Source: Agrostemma githago
Taxonomy: Eukaryota; Streptophyta; Magnoliopsida; Caryophyllales; Caryophyllaceae
DNA: 64,000 nt
Direction of reading: 5' to 3'
Assembly (NCBI GenBank): GCA_958450325.1
Contig: OY288253.1
Coordinates: forward strand, 64,411,612-64,475,611
Translations under genes and position numbers: made by a program
Notes under the pieces: model-generated
The model's input: only the letters and a program-made list of their open reading frames with translations
What the model was told of the DNA's origin: nothing
Database searches by the model: none
Shown: positions 21,926 through 34,600 of the stretch, piece after piece
How positions within the stretch are numbered: position 1 is the stretch's first letter
How the letters are laid out: every line of letters begins with the position of its first letter

Positions 21926-24900
21926 CTGCATGATATAATATAATAAATGCTTTTAACCTCCAATATGGAGTACTTCCTCTTTTCGTTCATTTGTTTATCT
22001 TTAATTAAAGAAACGGAGATGGGTTAGAGAGAAAGAAAGAAACCTTGCAAGAGAGAGAACAGAAGTGAAAAGGGGACTGAAGGATCCTGTCACAAGTAGA
22101 GCAATTGTTGGCGGGGACCTTGCATGACTTGGACTGTGGTCTCTCTTTCAAGAATATCACCTTCGCTCCATTTATAGTATAGGGCTGTCGCCGCATATAT
22201 ACATATAACACCCATTTATACCCATTAAAAAACATCATATATATATATATATATATATATCATACTGCATGTGAGAAGTATTTTATTCAAAGGGGAGAAC
22301 AATATGATATGGAGGGAGTAATACCCATTCCGATCACTAATTTTTACCTCATTTCATTAAAATATTTCTCATAAATATTCATGAAATGGAGCGAAAAATA
22401 ATGAACAAAGGTAGTATATTCATTGCCACCCACTATAGCATGTAATACCTTTCATTCATTCAATTCTTAATGTGGAACCTGTTTTTGTGAGGATAAAATG
22501 ATAGGTCTATGTAAAGAATTGAATGGATGAAAGTATACAATAGAGAAGGGAGGAAAGATCAAACATGAGACCTATACGGCTATACTACAAGTTACTTTTG
22601 TCTTAACCACCAGATTAAGACATTTACGCTTTTTATAGAATGCACAATAAAAGTTAAAAACTCATTTTTTTTTCCATTTTGGTTCATGCTTTTTTACAAT
22701 ACTATCTACCCCACAACTTAACTACTAGTATGTCATTATATCAACCTTTTATTGTTTCCAAAAAAAACTTTGTGCCCATTGTGAATGAGGGATATTAAAA
22801 AATGGAGGAAGTATTTGAAATTTGTAATATACATTGGAATATTACACATTCCAAATATTCGAGAATCGGGATATCACTAAGGATTGAACCTTATATACTC
22901 ATTGTAAATATATGAAGTAGAGCTGATCATGGGTCATACCGTCTGATTGGTCCGTCCCGTCTGACCCGAACTTTTATCAGGTTTGGACACATCATTTTCA
23001 AAAATATACAAAGGCCCAACTCACTAACCCGCTTGTCCATGGACAAAAATTTCACACTTAGTCTGGCCCGTCCGGCCCAAACCCGCATATGATCACCTCT
23101 AATACAACGATAACATACACATAAGCTCAAACAAACTCTTTAAGTTCAAAACCCCAACACTATTGACCGTCTTGTGTCCATATCCTTTCATGAGAGTAAG
23201 AAACCAAGTTTGAGCTACTTTAAAACAACTACACTAGAATTATTTCATCGTGCACCTGCAAAATGTACTTTATCAAAGATTTCATTAAGAAGTTTATAAC
23301 TTCAACCTTTATCTTGCAGGCCCTTTTAGCACATACCTTTCGGGCTACTTATACATGTGCTCCAATCTTTACAATTAGTCTTCCACATTGAACTCAACCG
23401 CTAAAGATTGTTAGATCAGGTGAGTTGGATATCTTATCACAAAATTGAAGAAGGATTTGATCTCATCCCGATTGACTTAATAACCAAGTCCTTTTCCAAT
23501 GCTTTCATCAAGTGATCGGCCAAATTACAGTGAATTCTCACAAAATCAACGAAAATTATTCCATGAGTTATTAACTCACGTACTGTGTTATGACTAACAT
23601 CAAGATGTTTAGACTTTGAGTTATAAACCTCTATGTATACTACCACAATGAATAGATATACGAGGAATGAGTCTTGGCCACAACGAAATTTCATACACCA
23701 AATTCCGTAACCATTCTGTCTCTTACCGATTGCGGCTAAGGCTATAAATTGTGATTTCATAGTCTAACTTGTTATATAAGTTTGCTTCTTTGAAGTCCAT
23801 GAGATAGCTTCTCCACCAATTACACTCATCCCCTAGTGGACGAATGGTCCTCCGTGTTGGTTATTCAACTAGCATCCAAATAACCTTACAATACTAATAG
23901 AAATCTAATGTAGTTCAAACTATAATTTATAGTTTGTTTTAAGTATCACGACACACGTTTTATAGCAACCCAATGCACAAGTCTTGAATTACTAATGTAT
24001 AGGAGTATTCAATTTGCCAACGACAAATGCAATATCCGGCCTAATATTTGACGTAGGATACATCAAATACCCAATCATTGGAGAATACTTAAGTTGTGAT
24101 ATGGCTTCATCTTTATTGGGTAAAAGTTTCACACTAGAATCCATGGGTATACTAACCGGAGAACAATTACAATGATTGAACCTCTTTAGTACTTCTTGAT
24201 GTAATGAGATGTGATAAAGGAAACCATTTGGTCTTACATTTGATCATTATACCAAGTATCACGTCCGCCCTCCCCATGTCATTCATGTTGAAGCTTAAAG
24301 ACAAAAATTCCTTAGTAACGCCAGCTTGATTTTGGTTGGTACAAAAGATCAACATGTCATCAACATATAGACAAATGATGACTCCAATACCAGTTTCATC
24401 AAATATGTTATATACTCTTATCTGATTGATTACGTCTATACCCATTTAGACAGAACACCCTCATCAAACTTGCGATGTCATTGCTTCGGAGCATCTTTAA
24501 GTCCGTATAATGATTTTATTAGCTTACAAACCTTATGGTTATTACCAAGCATTATGAACCCTTCGAATTGTTTCATCTAAACCTCCTCATCGAGCCAATC
24601 ATTAAAGGATGTTGTCTTGACATACATTTGATGGATCACTAAATTATTAATAGTCGCTAGTCCTATCAACAATTTAATAGTTGTGATTCGACCTACAAGA
24701 GCATGGGTATCGAAATAATTGATCTCTTCCTTTTGTCTAAAGCCTTGGATAACCAATCTAGTCTTAAACTTGTCGATTGTACCATCGAATTGGAACTTAT
24801 TTTTGAAGATCCACTTGCAAGCCAATGGTTTACAGCCATTAGGTAAATTTGCTAGCACCTAAGTGTGGTTGCCTATCATAGAATCCATTTCATCATTCAC

Positions 24901-26550
24901 TGTCTCCTTCCAAAAGGAAAAATCATGAGATTTCGTGACTTCATCAAAGGTCTTAGGGTCCTTATCCATATGAAAACAATATGGATAAAAGTATTCACAC
25001 CCATCCTCATATCCTTCAACCAAATAACTATGGAAATCGCAATCCATCTGTCTCCTACTTCTTCGAATATCGGGTAGTTGACTACTTGAGTGGTAACATC
25101 ATCACTTTCCTCAATAGCTTTACCAGAACTAGGTACTAATTCTCTTGACTTCGAGATTGATGAGAATCGCTTCACATCAAATATCGCATCCCTTGACTCA
25201 ACGCCAGTATGAACCGCAATAGTCATTAGGTTCAATGTCATTAAACCTATAGGTAGATAGGTCATTGAATGCACCACATATCCAATAAATATGCAATCGA
25301 TGCCTCTTTCCCCCAAGGTTTTAATCTGGAGAATGTGTAGTCTTACAATGAAAATTATTTGATGACGACTAATCCACTAAATACACAAGATAATTCGCTA
25401 GATACACTTTTAAAAAGTGTAAATACATTTTTTGCATCTCTACATCTTTATGTCAAGGAAATTTCTAGTCATACCATATTATACTAATGGTAAGAAATTA
25501 CTCGACGATGCCTAATCTGTCAGATACATAAAATAACCCACTAGGCGCTAGATGCATTTTGAAAAGGTGTGGATACACTTTTTTGCGCTCAATGACTTTA
25601 TGTTGAGGAATTTTCTTGTTATACAAGAGTATACTAACGGTTAAAAAATTATTCGACAACAACTAACCCACTAGATAAATAAGATAATCCACTAGATACA
25701 TCTTTAAAAGTAAACACACTTGCCTGCACTCTACGACTTTATGTCGATGAATTTTTCGGTTATATGATAGTATATTAACTTGTAAAAATTACTACCTCCA
25801 TCCAATTTTAATCTTTTTACTTTTCTTAAAAAGATTGTCCTTTTTTAAACTTTTCACCTACAATATTTCATTTTTTGATTGATTTTTGTGGTTCATTTTG
25901 AAGGGAAAATATTTTGCATTGCACGAGGGAAATGGAAGGATTCATCCCCCTATTAATCTTTGAGAATAATTTGCTGATTAAACAAAGAAAAAATTAATTT
26001 ACTCCGCTTTTAAATAAAAAAATTAATGTATCATCTAAAATTTATTTCAATATTTTATTTCAATTGACGACTAAAAACTTAACATGAATCGGTATGCTAT
26101 ATTAAAATTTATCTGTATCGATAATATCTGATCACCTAACTAAGCCGTGTATTTGCACGGGGCCTAAACTAGTACTCCCTCTGATTTTTATTTATTGCCC
26201 TATTTCATCAATATATGGGTGGAGTATTTTAATGAAACGGGACAATAAATAAAAAACGGAGGGAGTATTTTTTAACCAAACAATGGAACTTGTTCTCCTC
26301 TTTTTCCCTCCCTTTCCTCTCCCTCCAAATCTCCCTATCCAAACACACCTTTAAAATTGAATGGAGGGAGTACTCAACCTCTCTCTAATCTCCTAGATAC
26401 ATATAAGAAAATCTGCTTTATACACTTTTACAAGGTGTAAATAGTTTCTTTAAATATGTCATTGGGATGTTAATCTTAGCCGTTAATTTGAATTCTATCC
26501 AAAGACCAAAGGTGAGGAACCATTCTCACCGTACGTTTGTTCTCACCGGA

Positions 26551-26594
<44 letters not shown>

Positions 26595-28903
26595 AGGCTC
26601 TTATGAGTCCTTTACTCTAGATGAGTCCCTAAGTCCTCATCTCATCCATTGGATGGGATGAGGATGGATGGACAAGATTCATCATATTATTTGCATTAAA
26701 AAAAAATTATGTTCCTAAAATAACTCCCATGAATTTAGGAAACAATAACTCCCTTAATCACATTCATTCATCATTCACGTTCATTCATCATTCACGTTCA
26801 TTCAAACCTGAAAAAAAAAACCTTTTCTTCATCACGTTCGTTCATTCATTCATTCAATCAATCAATTCTGTACTCGAAATCCCGTTACAGTGGATTCAAT
26901 GACCGCGTCATCTTCTTCAACTGTTGATAAGCAATTGATCGAGTATAACAATGGTGAGTTTCAATATTTCTTTCACGTTTTGATTCAATTTTTATCCATG
27001 GATACATCGTGCGTCAATTTACGTTCTTTTTTTACGTCAATTTTCATGTTGATATTGCTTTCATTGTCATTTCATTCATCATAGTTTTGTATCAATGGTT
27101 AATTGCTCTCTCGATCTTTATAGATTTTAGGGTTTTATGTTTGTTATTTAGATTTTTCATTATATTCACTGATACTATTGTTTTGATTTCTATTAACGCA
27201 GAAACGTCGTTGAAATAACATATCTTCTGAGTTAAAGTAACACTTAATTTTAATTACAGTAACACAAATGAACGTTGAGAAAAGGGTTTTGATGATGATG
27301 TTAAAGTAACGTATTGTACTCGTTAGAGTAACACAGCTTAGGAATTGAAGTAACACATTATTTGCATGGGTGTAACGCTGTTCAATTTTGTGCAGGTGGT
27401 ATTGGCAAAGATGCGAACGCACGGGACAACAGTGGAAAATGTGGAATTTTATTCATTTGATTAATCATGGATTAATAACCATGGTTCATTGCTCTCGTTT
27501 TAGTATAGATTCCAAGTTTAACGTATTCTTCATTGATATTATTGTTTTGTTTTATGTTGAAGCAGATAAGGAAACTGAAGAAGACACTGATTTTATTGTT
27601 TTGTTTTATGTTGACGAAGATGAGAAAACTGAAGAAGACACTGAGGAAGATGAGGAGGAGAAACAAGTGTTTTGAGAATAGTTGTGTTTTTGGTCATTCT
27701 AAGGATTTTTTTTTTGGTTTACAAGAATAGCTGATTTTGTACACATTTTTTTACACATATCGCTGTGCTACGTTGCAATTAACTCTATATTTTATTTAAT
27801 ACATGTGTATTTGGTTAGAGTAACATCCCATATCTATTGGAGTAACACCTTTCTTGAGTTACAGTAACAGACATAATCCATGAAAGTAACATCACATATC
27901 TATTGGAGTAACACCTTTCTTGAGTTACAGTAACAGACATAATCCAAAATTAACTCTATTTTATTTAATACATGTGTATTTGGTTAGAGTAACATCCCAT
28001 ATCTATTGGAGTAACACCTTTCTTGAGTTACAGTAACAGACATAATCCATGAAAGTAACTGAGCACATTAGCGTTGTTTAAACAAATGATTACCAAAGTA
28101 ACTGAGGATAACTTGGATTAGAATCATTCATTAGAAAATTAACAACTTTCGTTCTTTAAAGAACCATATATAATGCGTCATAGTGATTGATGATAATATC
28201 AATGAAAGTGATTATGAGACCACACCATTAATACCAATGAAACTTAATCATGAGACGTAGAATAACATCATTAATCAATTAGAGTAACATCATTTGTTCA
28301 TTAAAGTAACAGTTACAATGCGTCAGTGTAATACACTGATTATGAGACCACATTTGTATCTTGAGTAAACTCCATTCATTCCCATAGTAACATCAGTCGT
28401 TACTTAGAGTAACAGGTACAGTCAATCACTGTAACAGAATGAACAAATTGGTAACCAGAAGAAGAAGGTGACATAATTCATAATATTTCATAATCAGAAG
28501 AAGGTGACATAATTCATTAGACATAATTCATTAGACACATCATTTTTTTCGACCTTTTGTTGGCTTGGTCTTGGGACCGTCGATGATCTGTCTCGCGTCT
28601 GGGACCGTCTGTTCTTGTCTGCCAATATGAATATGAAGATTACCTTTGCTTGAGTTGAAGATGAAGTTGAAGGGTTTTTGTTAGGCGGGTGTGTTTGAAT
28701 GAAAAAATTGAATGGATGAAAGAGAACGTTTATTAGTTGGAGGTAATTAAGGGAGGAGAGAAGATTTTATTATATTTTTTCCAAGATATGGTAGTTATTA
28801 CCTTAATTACAACACTCAATCACCACCATCCATCTCTTTTAGATCAATGGCTCTAAATAGGACTTATGGACTCAAACAAAAAAAGGGACTCACTTGATCT
28901 TCA

Positions 28904-28941
<38 letters not shown>

Positions 28942-31646
28942 AGAGAGAGATAGGTTCTAATGAGTCCCTATATATGTATTGAGTCCCTAAGTTCTCATCT
29001 CATCCGTTGGATGAGATGAGGATGGATGGACAAGATGCATCCTAATATTTTGTATTTAAAAAAAAAGATTTAGTATCCTAAAATAACTCCTATGATTTTA
29101 GGAAATAATAACTCCCATAATCACAATCATTCCTCATTCATTCATTCATTCACGTTACAGGTTCATCAAAACCTTAAAAAAAACGCTCTCATCGATCTTC
29201 ACGTTCATTCATTCATTCAGTCAAATCTGTGCTCGAAATTCCGTTACTATGACTTCAATGATCGCGACATCTTCATTAACTGTTGATAAGCAATTCATCG
29301 AGTATAACAATGGTGAGTTTCGATATTGCTTTCATGTTTTGCGTCAATTTTTATTCATTATCTTGATTAATTTGCATCAATTTGTGTTCATGTTTTGCGT
29401 CAATTTTCATGTTGATATTGCTTTCATGGTCGTGTCATTCATGTTTTGCGGCAATTTTCATGTTGATATTGTTTTCATGGTCGTGTTATTCATCATAGAT
29501 TCATATGCAAATCGTAGAACACACAAACGGTGGGTATATATGTTTAGTAATTTATACTGGAATCGCCATGGAAGTCATTAAGATGCTACTCAATTATTAG
29601 TTTTTACGTTTACAATATATTGAGTTATTGTAGTTCATATACTGCGTTACTTTAGTGTAGAGCATCTGTTACTTTAATGTCTACCATTTGTTACTTTATA
29701 TGTCGTGTTACTTTAATACAATCCAGTTGTTACTTTAGTGTTTTTCATCTGTTATTGTACTTTAATACACTCCAATTATTAGTTTTTACGTTTACAATAT
29801 ATTGAGTTATTGTAGTTCATATACTGCGTTACTTTAGTGTAGAGCATCTGTTACTTTAATGTCTACCATTTTTTACTTTATATGTCGTGTTACTTTAATA
29901 CACTCCAGTTGTTACTTTAGTGTTTTTCATCTGTTATTGTAGTGCATCTTAGTGTCCTAAGAATTTAGGAAACTGCCATATTAAAAAAATAAAAAATAAA
30001 AAGATATTGTTTCCTATAATAATGGGACGTGATTGTCACCAAAATAGGAAACAATATCAAAGAGTAACGCCATATAAAAAAAAAGAAAAAAAATACTACT
30101 TCCTATAATTATGGGACGTGATGACTTCGAAATAGGAAAAAAATATCAAAGAGTAAGATACTGCATCATACTCTCATTTTTTATCATTATATGAATTTTT
30201 TGCACTAACTTATATCTGGTGTTATTTTAATGAACATTATCTGTTACTTTATTTCATACTATCTGTTACTTTAATGTCTGACCTCTGTTACTTTATACCT
30301 GGTGTATAAGCATACTCTGTTAATTTAATTCAATGTTACTTCAATGCACTTCATCTGTTACTTTAACTCTTGTTATCTGTTATTTTAATCCATATTTCAA
30401 GTTTTGATTGTTTTTTTTCGCCACGTTTATTGGCACTGTTATTGTTTTTTCAGTAGACGCAAAAGCACATGAATGATGTAGAGATGTTGGTGAGAATTTC
30501 CTCCATACATAGGGCAGATCTTCAAAGTTGTAGATGAGAAGAAGAAGAAGGAAATGTCATGTAAATCATCGTCTGACAATGAAGAAGAATCAGGAGAAGA
30601 AGAAGATGATGAAGAAGAAGCACAATTCTTATAGGACAATATATTGTTAGAGTAACATTCATTATTCGTTAGAGTAATGTCCTTAATTGGAGTAAAATGA
30701 GTTAGAATAACACACATTATGTGTTAGAGTAACATACTTAATGAGTTACAGTAACACAGTTTTAATGAGTTACAGTAACACAGTTTATGATTATAATTTG
30801 AGTTCAAATATCCAATTCTTATAGTTACAGGTGTGAAACATTGGAATTATAATGGAGTTTTATAATTTTTGTTTTGGAGTATCCTTAATAAAAACATACA
30901 TTATTCTTTTGGTTGATTGAAAGTCTTGTTTTTGCAAAAGATTATTATGCAACATAATAGATTTTATGAGTTAAAGTAACGCAGTTCATGAATTAGAATA
31001 ACACATTGTATGAGTTATAGTACTCCCTCCGTTTCAATGAATTGTTTGCCTATTTCATATTGGGGCGTCTCAATGAATTGTTTGCCTTTCTATTTTAGGA
31101 ATGTTTTTTATATGCAATTTGACCTTTCTTATGAGTTTTGCTCCACATGTCACTCACTCATTGGATCCCTTACCCTTTGTGGCAAAATGAAAGGCAAACA
31201 ATTCATTGAAACGGAGGGAGTAATAGTTTTTGCAAGAGAATATATTAAACAACGTAACAGATTATGAGTTAAAGTAACACAGTTCATGAATTAAAGTAAC
31301 ACGTTATATGAGTAAAAGTAACGTAGTTTATGGATTATGGCAGTAACATAGTAACATACGTACAATGGCAGTAGGAAAATGATGATTTTTTGGTAAAGAT
31401 GAAAAAAACTTGATTTTGAAAAAACTTGTTGTGTGAGAGAAAGAGACATTTAAAAAAATTGATAAGGGAGAGAAAATATTTGCATTGAGATAATTAAAGA
31501 GGAGAGAGAGAAGTGATATATTTACCAGATTTATTATTTATTTCCTTAATTATGAGATCAAATCTTGTCAATTAATCTAACATTGAATCAAGGGCTAAGA
31601 TGGGGACTCACGGACTCAACATATATATAAGTGGACTCACCTGATC

Positions 31647-31695
<49 letters not shown>

Positions 31696-34600
31696 AGATC
31701 AAGTAAGTTCACCATATGTAATTAAGTCTATATTAAAGTTACAGATGACATACGATAAAGTTGCATTTGTTCAAAATTGATATGTAACTATAACATTCAG
31801 CACTTTAGTGCAGATTTATCACTCATCTCGGATAATTTTAAGCATTTTTTGTGTAAACACGGTAACTTATGAACTTATAAAAGTTGTTGACCTTATGAAA
31901 ATCTATCTCTATATATATATGATTGATTTATAACCAATATCATTACTTTTTATTTTTTATTTTTTATTTTAATTTGGGACACTTCAAAAGCTTTGTGATT
32001 TACCAATAATCATGGTGAATTGTTAAAAAGAACACAAAAATTTTTTTGTGACGAAGATATCCGTCACAAACGTGTAACGGATCAAATAACTACCAAATAG
32101 TTAGATAAGACAAAAGTATAATTGATGGACCATTGTCCTTCTCTCCTCATATGGCACATACTTGATCCGTTTTAACGACGGATATATCCGTCGTAAGGGA
32201 GACCAACTGTAAAAAGAATATAATTGCTATTTTAAATGCTCGAACATTTGTCACCTTAAGAGCATAATTAACATCACAAAAACACTGCTAATGTGAGGTT
32301 AATGAAAGATCTCTCACATAACGATGGACGCTACTTTTTTTTTTAAATTCAAGTTTATCACTAACTTATTGAGAGACGATCTCTTCATACACCTCCTCAA
32401 TTAACAATAGACTCCTCTAAACCTTGAAGTCAAGAATGATATTAAGAGTAAACCGCAAGTGTCCGTGGTAGTACATAAATAAAGGACCAAAAAAAATTCA
32501 GGATGATAAAACTAGTTTAATAATAGGACAAGTAATAAACGTGTGAACAAACAGAAGAAAAGAAAAAGAAAAGAAAAGTGGTAGTAGAGGGAGAAGTAGA
32601 AAACCTGAATATAAGAGCAATCAATGAGCTTCTGAAGATCGTCCAATCTAATGACATCGTGATAGACGTACCGCCTAACCTGTCGCACAGCAAGTTAAAT
32701 AAAGCTTAAGCTTTTACTTTGTTTTCCCACTTTTTTCCCATCCTCCCCCATCTCATTCTTATATTTTTAATTTAATGCACAGACATAAACTGACTTCCGC
32801 CAAAACTTGCCAGTAGCCCACTACATACATCATACATCATACATTTAGGCCCCAACTCCGCCCCGACCTCCTTTTCTTTTCAATCCTCCCTCTGCATACT
32901 ACTTCTACTTGTACTCCCCCCTATTATTACTCTACATTATTATCTTCTCTTTTTCCTCCAAATCTCTTTCTTAAAACCTCACAAATTACTACCTAATATT
33001 ATTATTTATGATCAACATATCCGTTATAACGTTATAACATACTCTCTTCATATCTCATATTGTTCCTCCCCTTTTCTAATATGATATGGAGGGAGTATCA
33101 AATATTGTAGTCCGTATTAACTCATTTAGATAGATTAGGACAATAGCATACAACTACACTTTGTCATTTTCTATCCAAAATATTTGACCGAATATAACAA
33201 ACCTCAAGGACCAAAGTCAAAGTGTTTACCAATAGGACAGAAGCATTATTCATGATTCATTAACCATCAATTCTAAGAAGTACTCCCTATGAAATAACGC
33301 AACTTACTTAAGTACTCCCTAGAGTCTATACGGAGTACTACTACATAGTGTATGTGTATCATTCTTGTTATGGGTAACTTAGGAGTTAGGTGGTCATGTG
33401 GTCATTGAGTAGGAGTTTTAAAAATGAAGGTAATGTAGTACCTTTATTCTCAAAACCCAATTCAAAATGCCTCATTTTGTTTAGCTTCTGCTCCTCTTAA
33501 TCAAATCAAAACATGAATTCGTACTTCTTCGCTAGTGCCATGTTAACTGGATTTATGTCTTGAATGTACTGTATTAGTTGTCATTTTTAACAAGTAGCAT
33601 CACTGTCTCGTTGACCGGTCAACCAGTCGGGATTTCGGATTCCGGGGATGAAACCGTGGTGGGGGCATAGGGACAACGTCCACTAGGGCAGAGCACGGAT
33701 CGGATATCCGATCCGAATCAGATTTTCGGATCGGATATCCGATCCAAAAATCCGAAAATTTTAATATCCGATATCCGATCCGAATCACTTCGGATATCCG
33801 ATTTTTGATATCCGAAAATTTCGGACCGGATATCCGAAATATCCGATATCCGATTTGGTTGAGATTTTTGGTCAAATAAAATTCTAAATGAAGTTCAATT
33901 CAACTCGAAAAATCCTAATCTTAATTAATGCTTAATGTAAAATGAATTAAATTATAACCTACTCACATTAGAATACACTAACCCAATATAAAAATTACAA
34001 AAAAAATTCATTGTTCGGATCGGATCGGATATCCGAAAAAATTATTTTGGATATCCGAATCCGATCCGATATCCGAAATTTTCGGATCGGATATCCGATC
34101 CGAAATCATTTTTCGGATCGAATATCCGGTTTTTCGGATCGAATACGAATCGGATAGCGGATCGGATTCGGATAGTCGGATAATTTGCTCAGCCCTAACG
34201 TCCACAAAGGGAAAAAAAAAATCTAATTTCTTAGAGTTTTCTACTGGGATTTACTAGCCTTTTGTATTCGTTGTAGATTGGTAGTTCTACGGGGACTTTC
34301 TAGGCTTTTGCATTGATGATTGATGGTAGAGAATACTCCTTAAATAAACTTTTTTAATTGTACCCTAACAATTCTATACTCCACGCTCAAGATTTCATAA
34401 CCTAAGATTTATTGTTAAGGGTATTTTTCTCACAACCACCAGACTAAAACATCGATGATAAAGTCCGAATAAGAATTGAATCATCGGCCTAATGTCAGGG
34501 GTAGAAGAGCTCTTGTTCAATTATTATCTTTATTTGGTTATGCTATATTGCCACCATTCCATTGTGTTTTTATTTGCTTTTTCAATTTTCAAGACAATTA

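Larger units (their letters stand above)
22185..32604 (-). other. PLATZ: PLATZ intron 2 (10.4 kb, transposon-filled)
   Basis: Bounded by the donor at 32604-32603 and the acceptor at 22186-22185. It contains an (AT)n run at 22236-22260, a small MITE, a Copia remnant, a 145-bp tandem repeat, a Stowaway MITE, two related TA-flanked elements with a nested Stowaway, a third small TA-flanked piece and a foldback MITE. 23102-23436, 25791-26172 and 26266-26554 are AT-rich with nothing further recognised. Confidence 0.88.

Noticed and set aside
22927..23130. 67-codon ORF on the minus strand
   Set aside because: It coincides with the small MITE and has no domain.
26520..31700. Elements A and B as Helitrons
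   Set aside because: They have inverted terminal repeats and sit between TA runs; no TC start with hairpin and CTRR end, and no Rep/helicase sequence.
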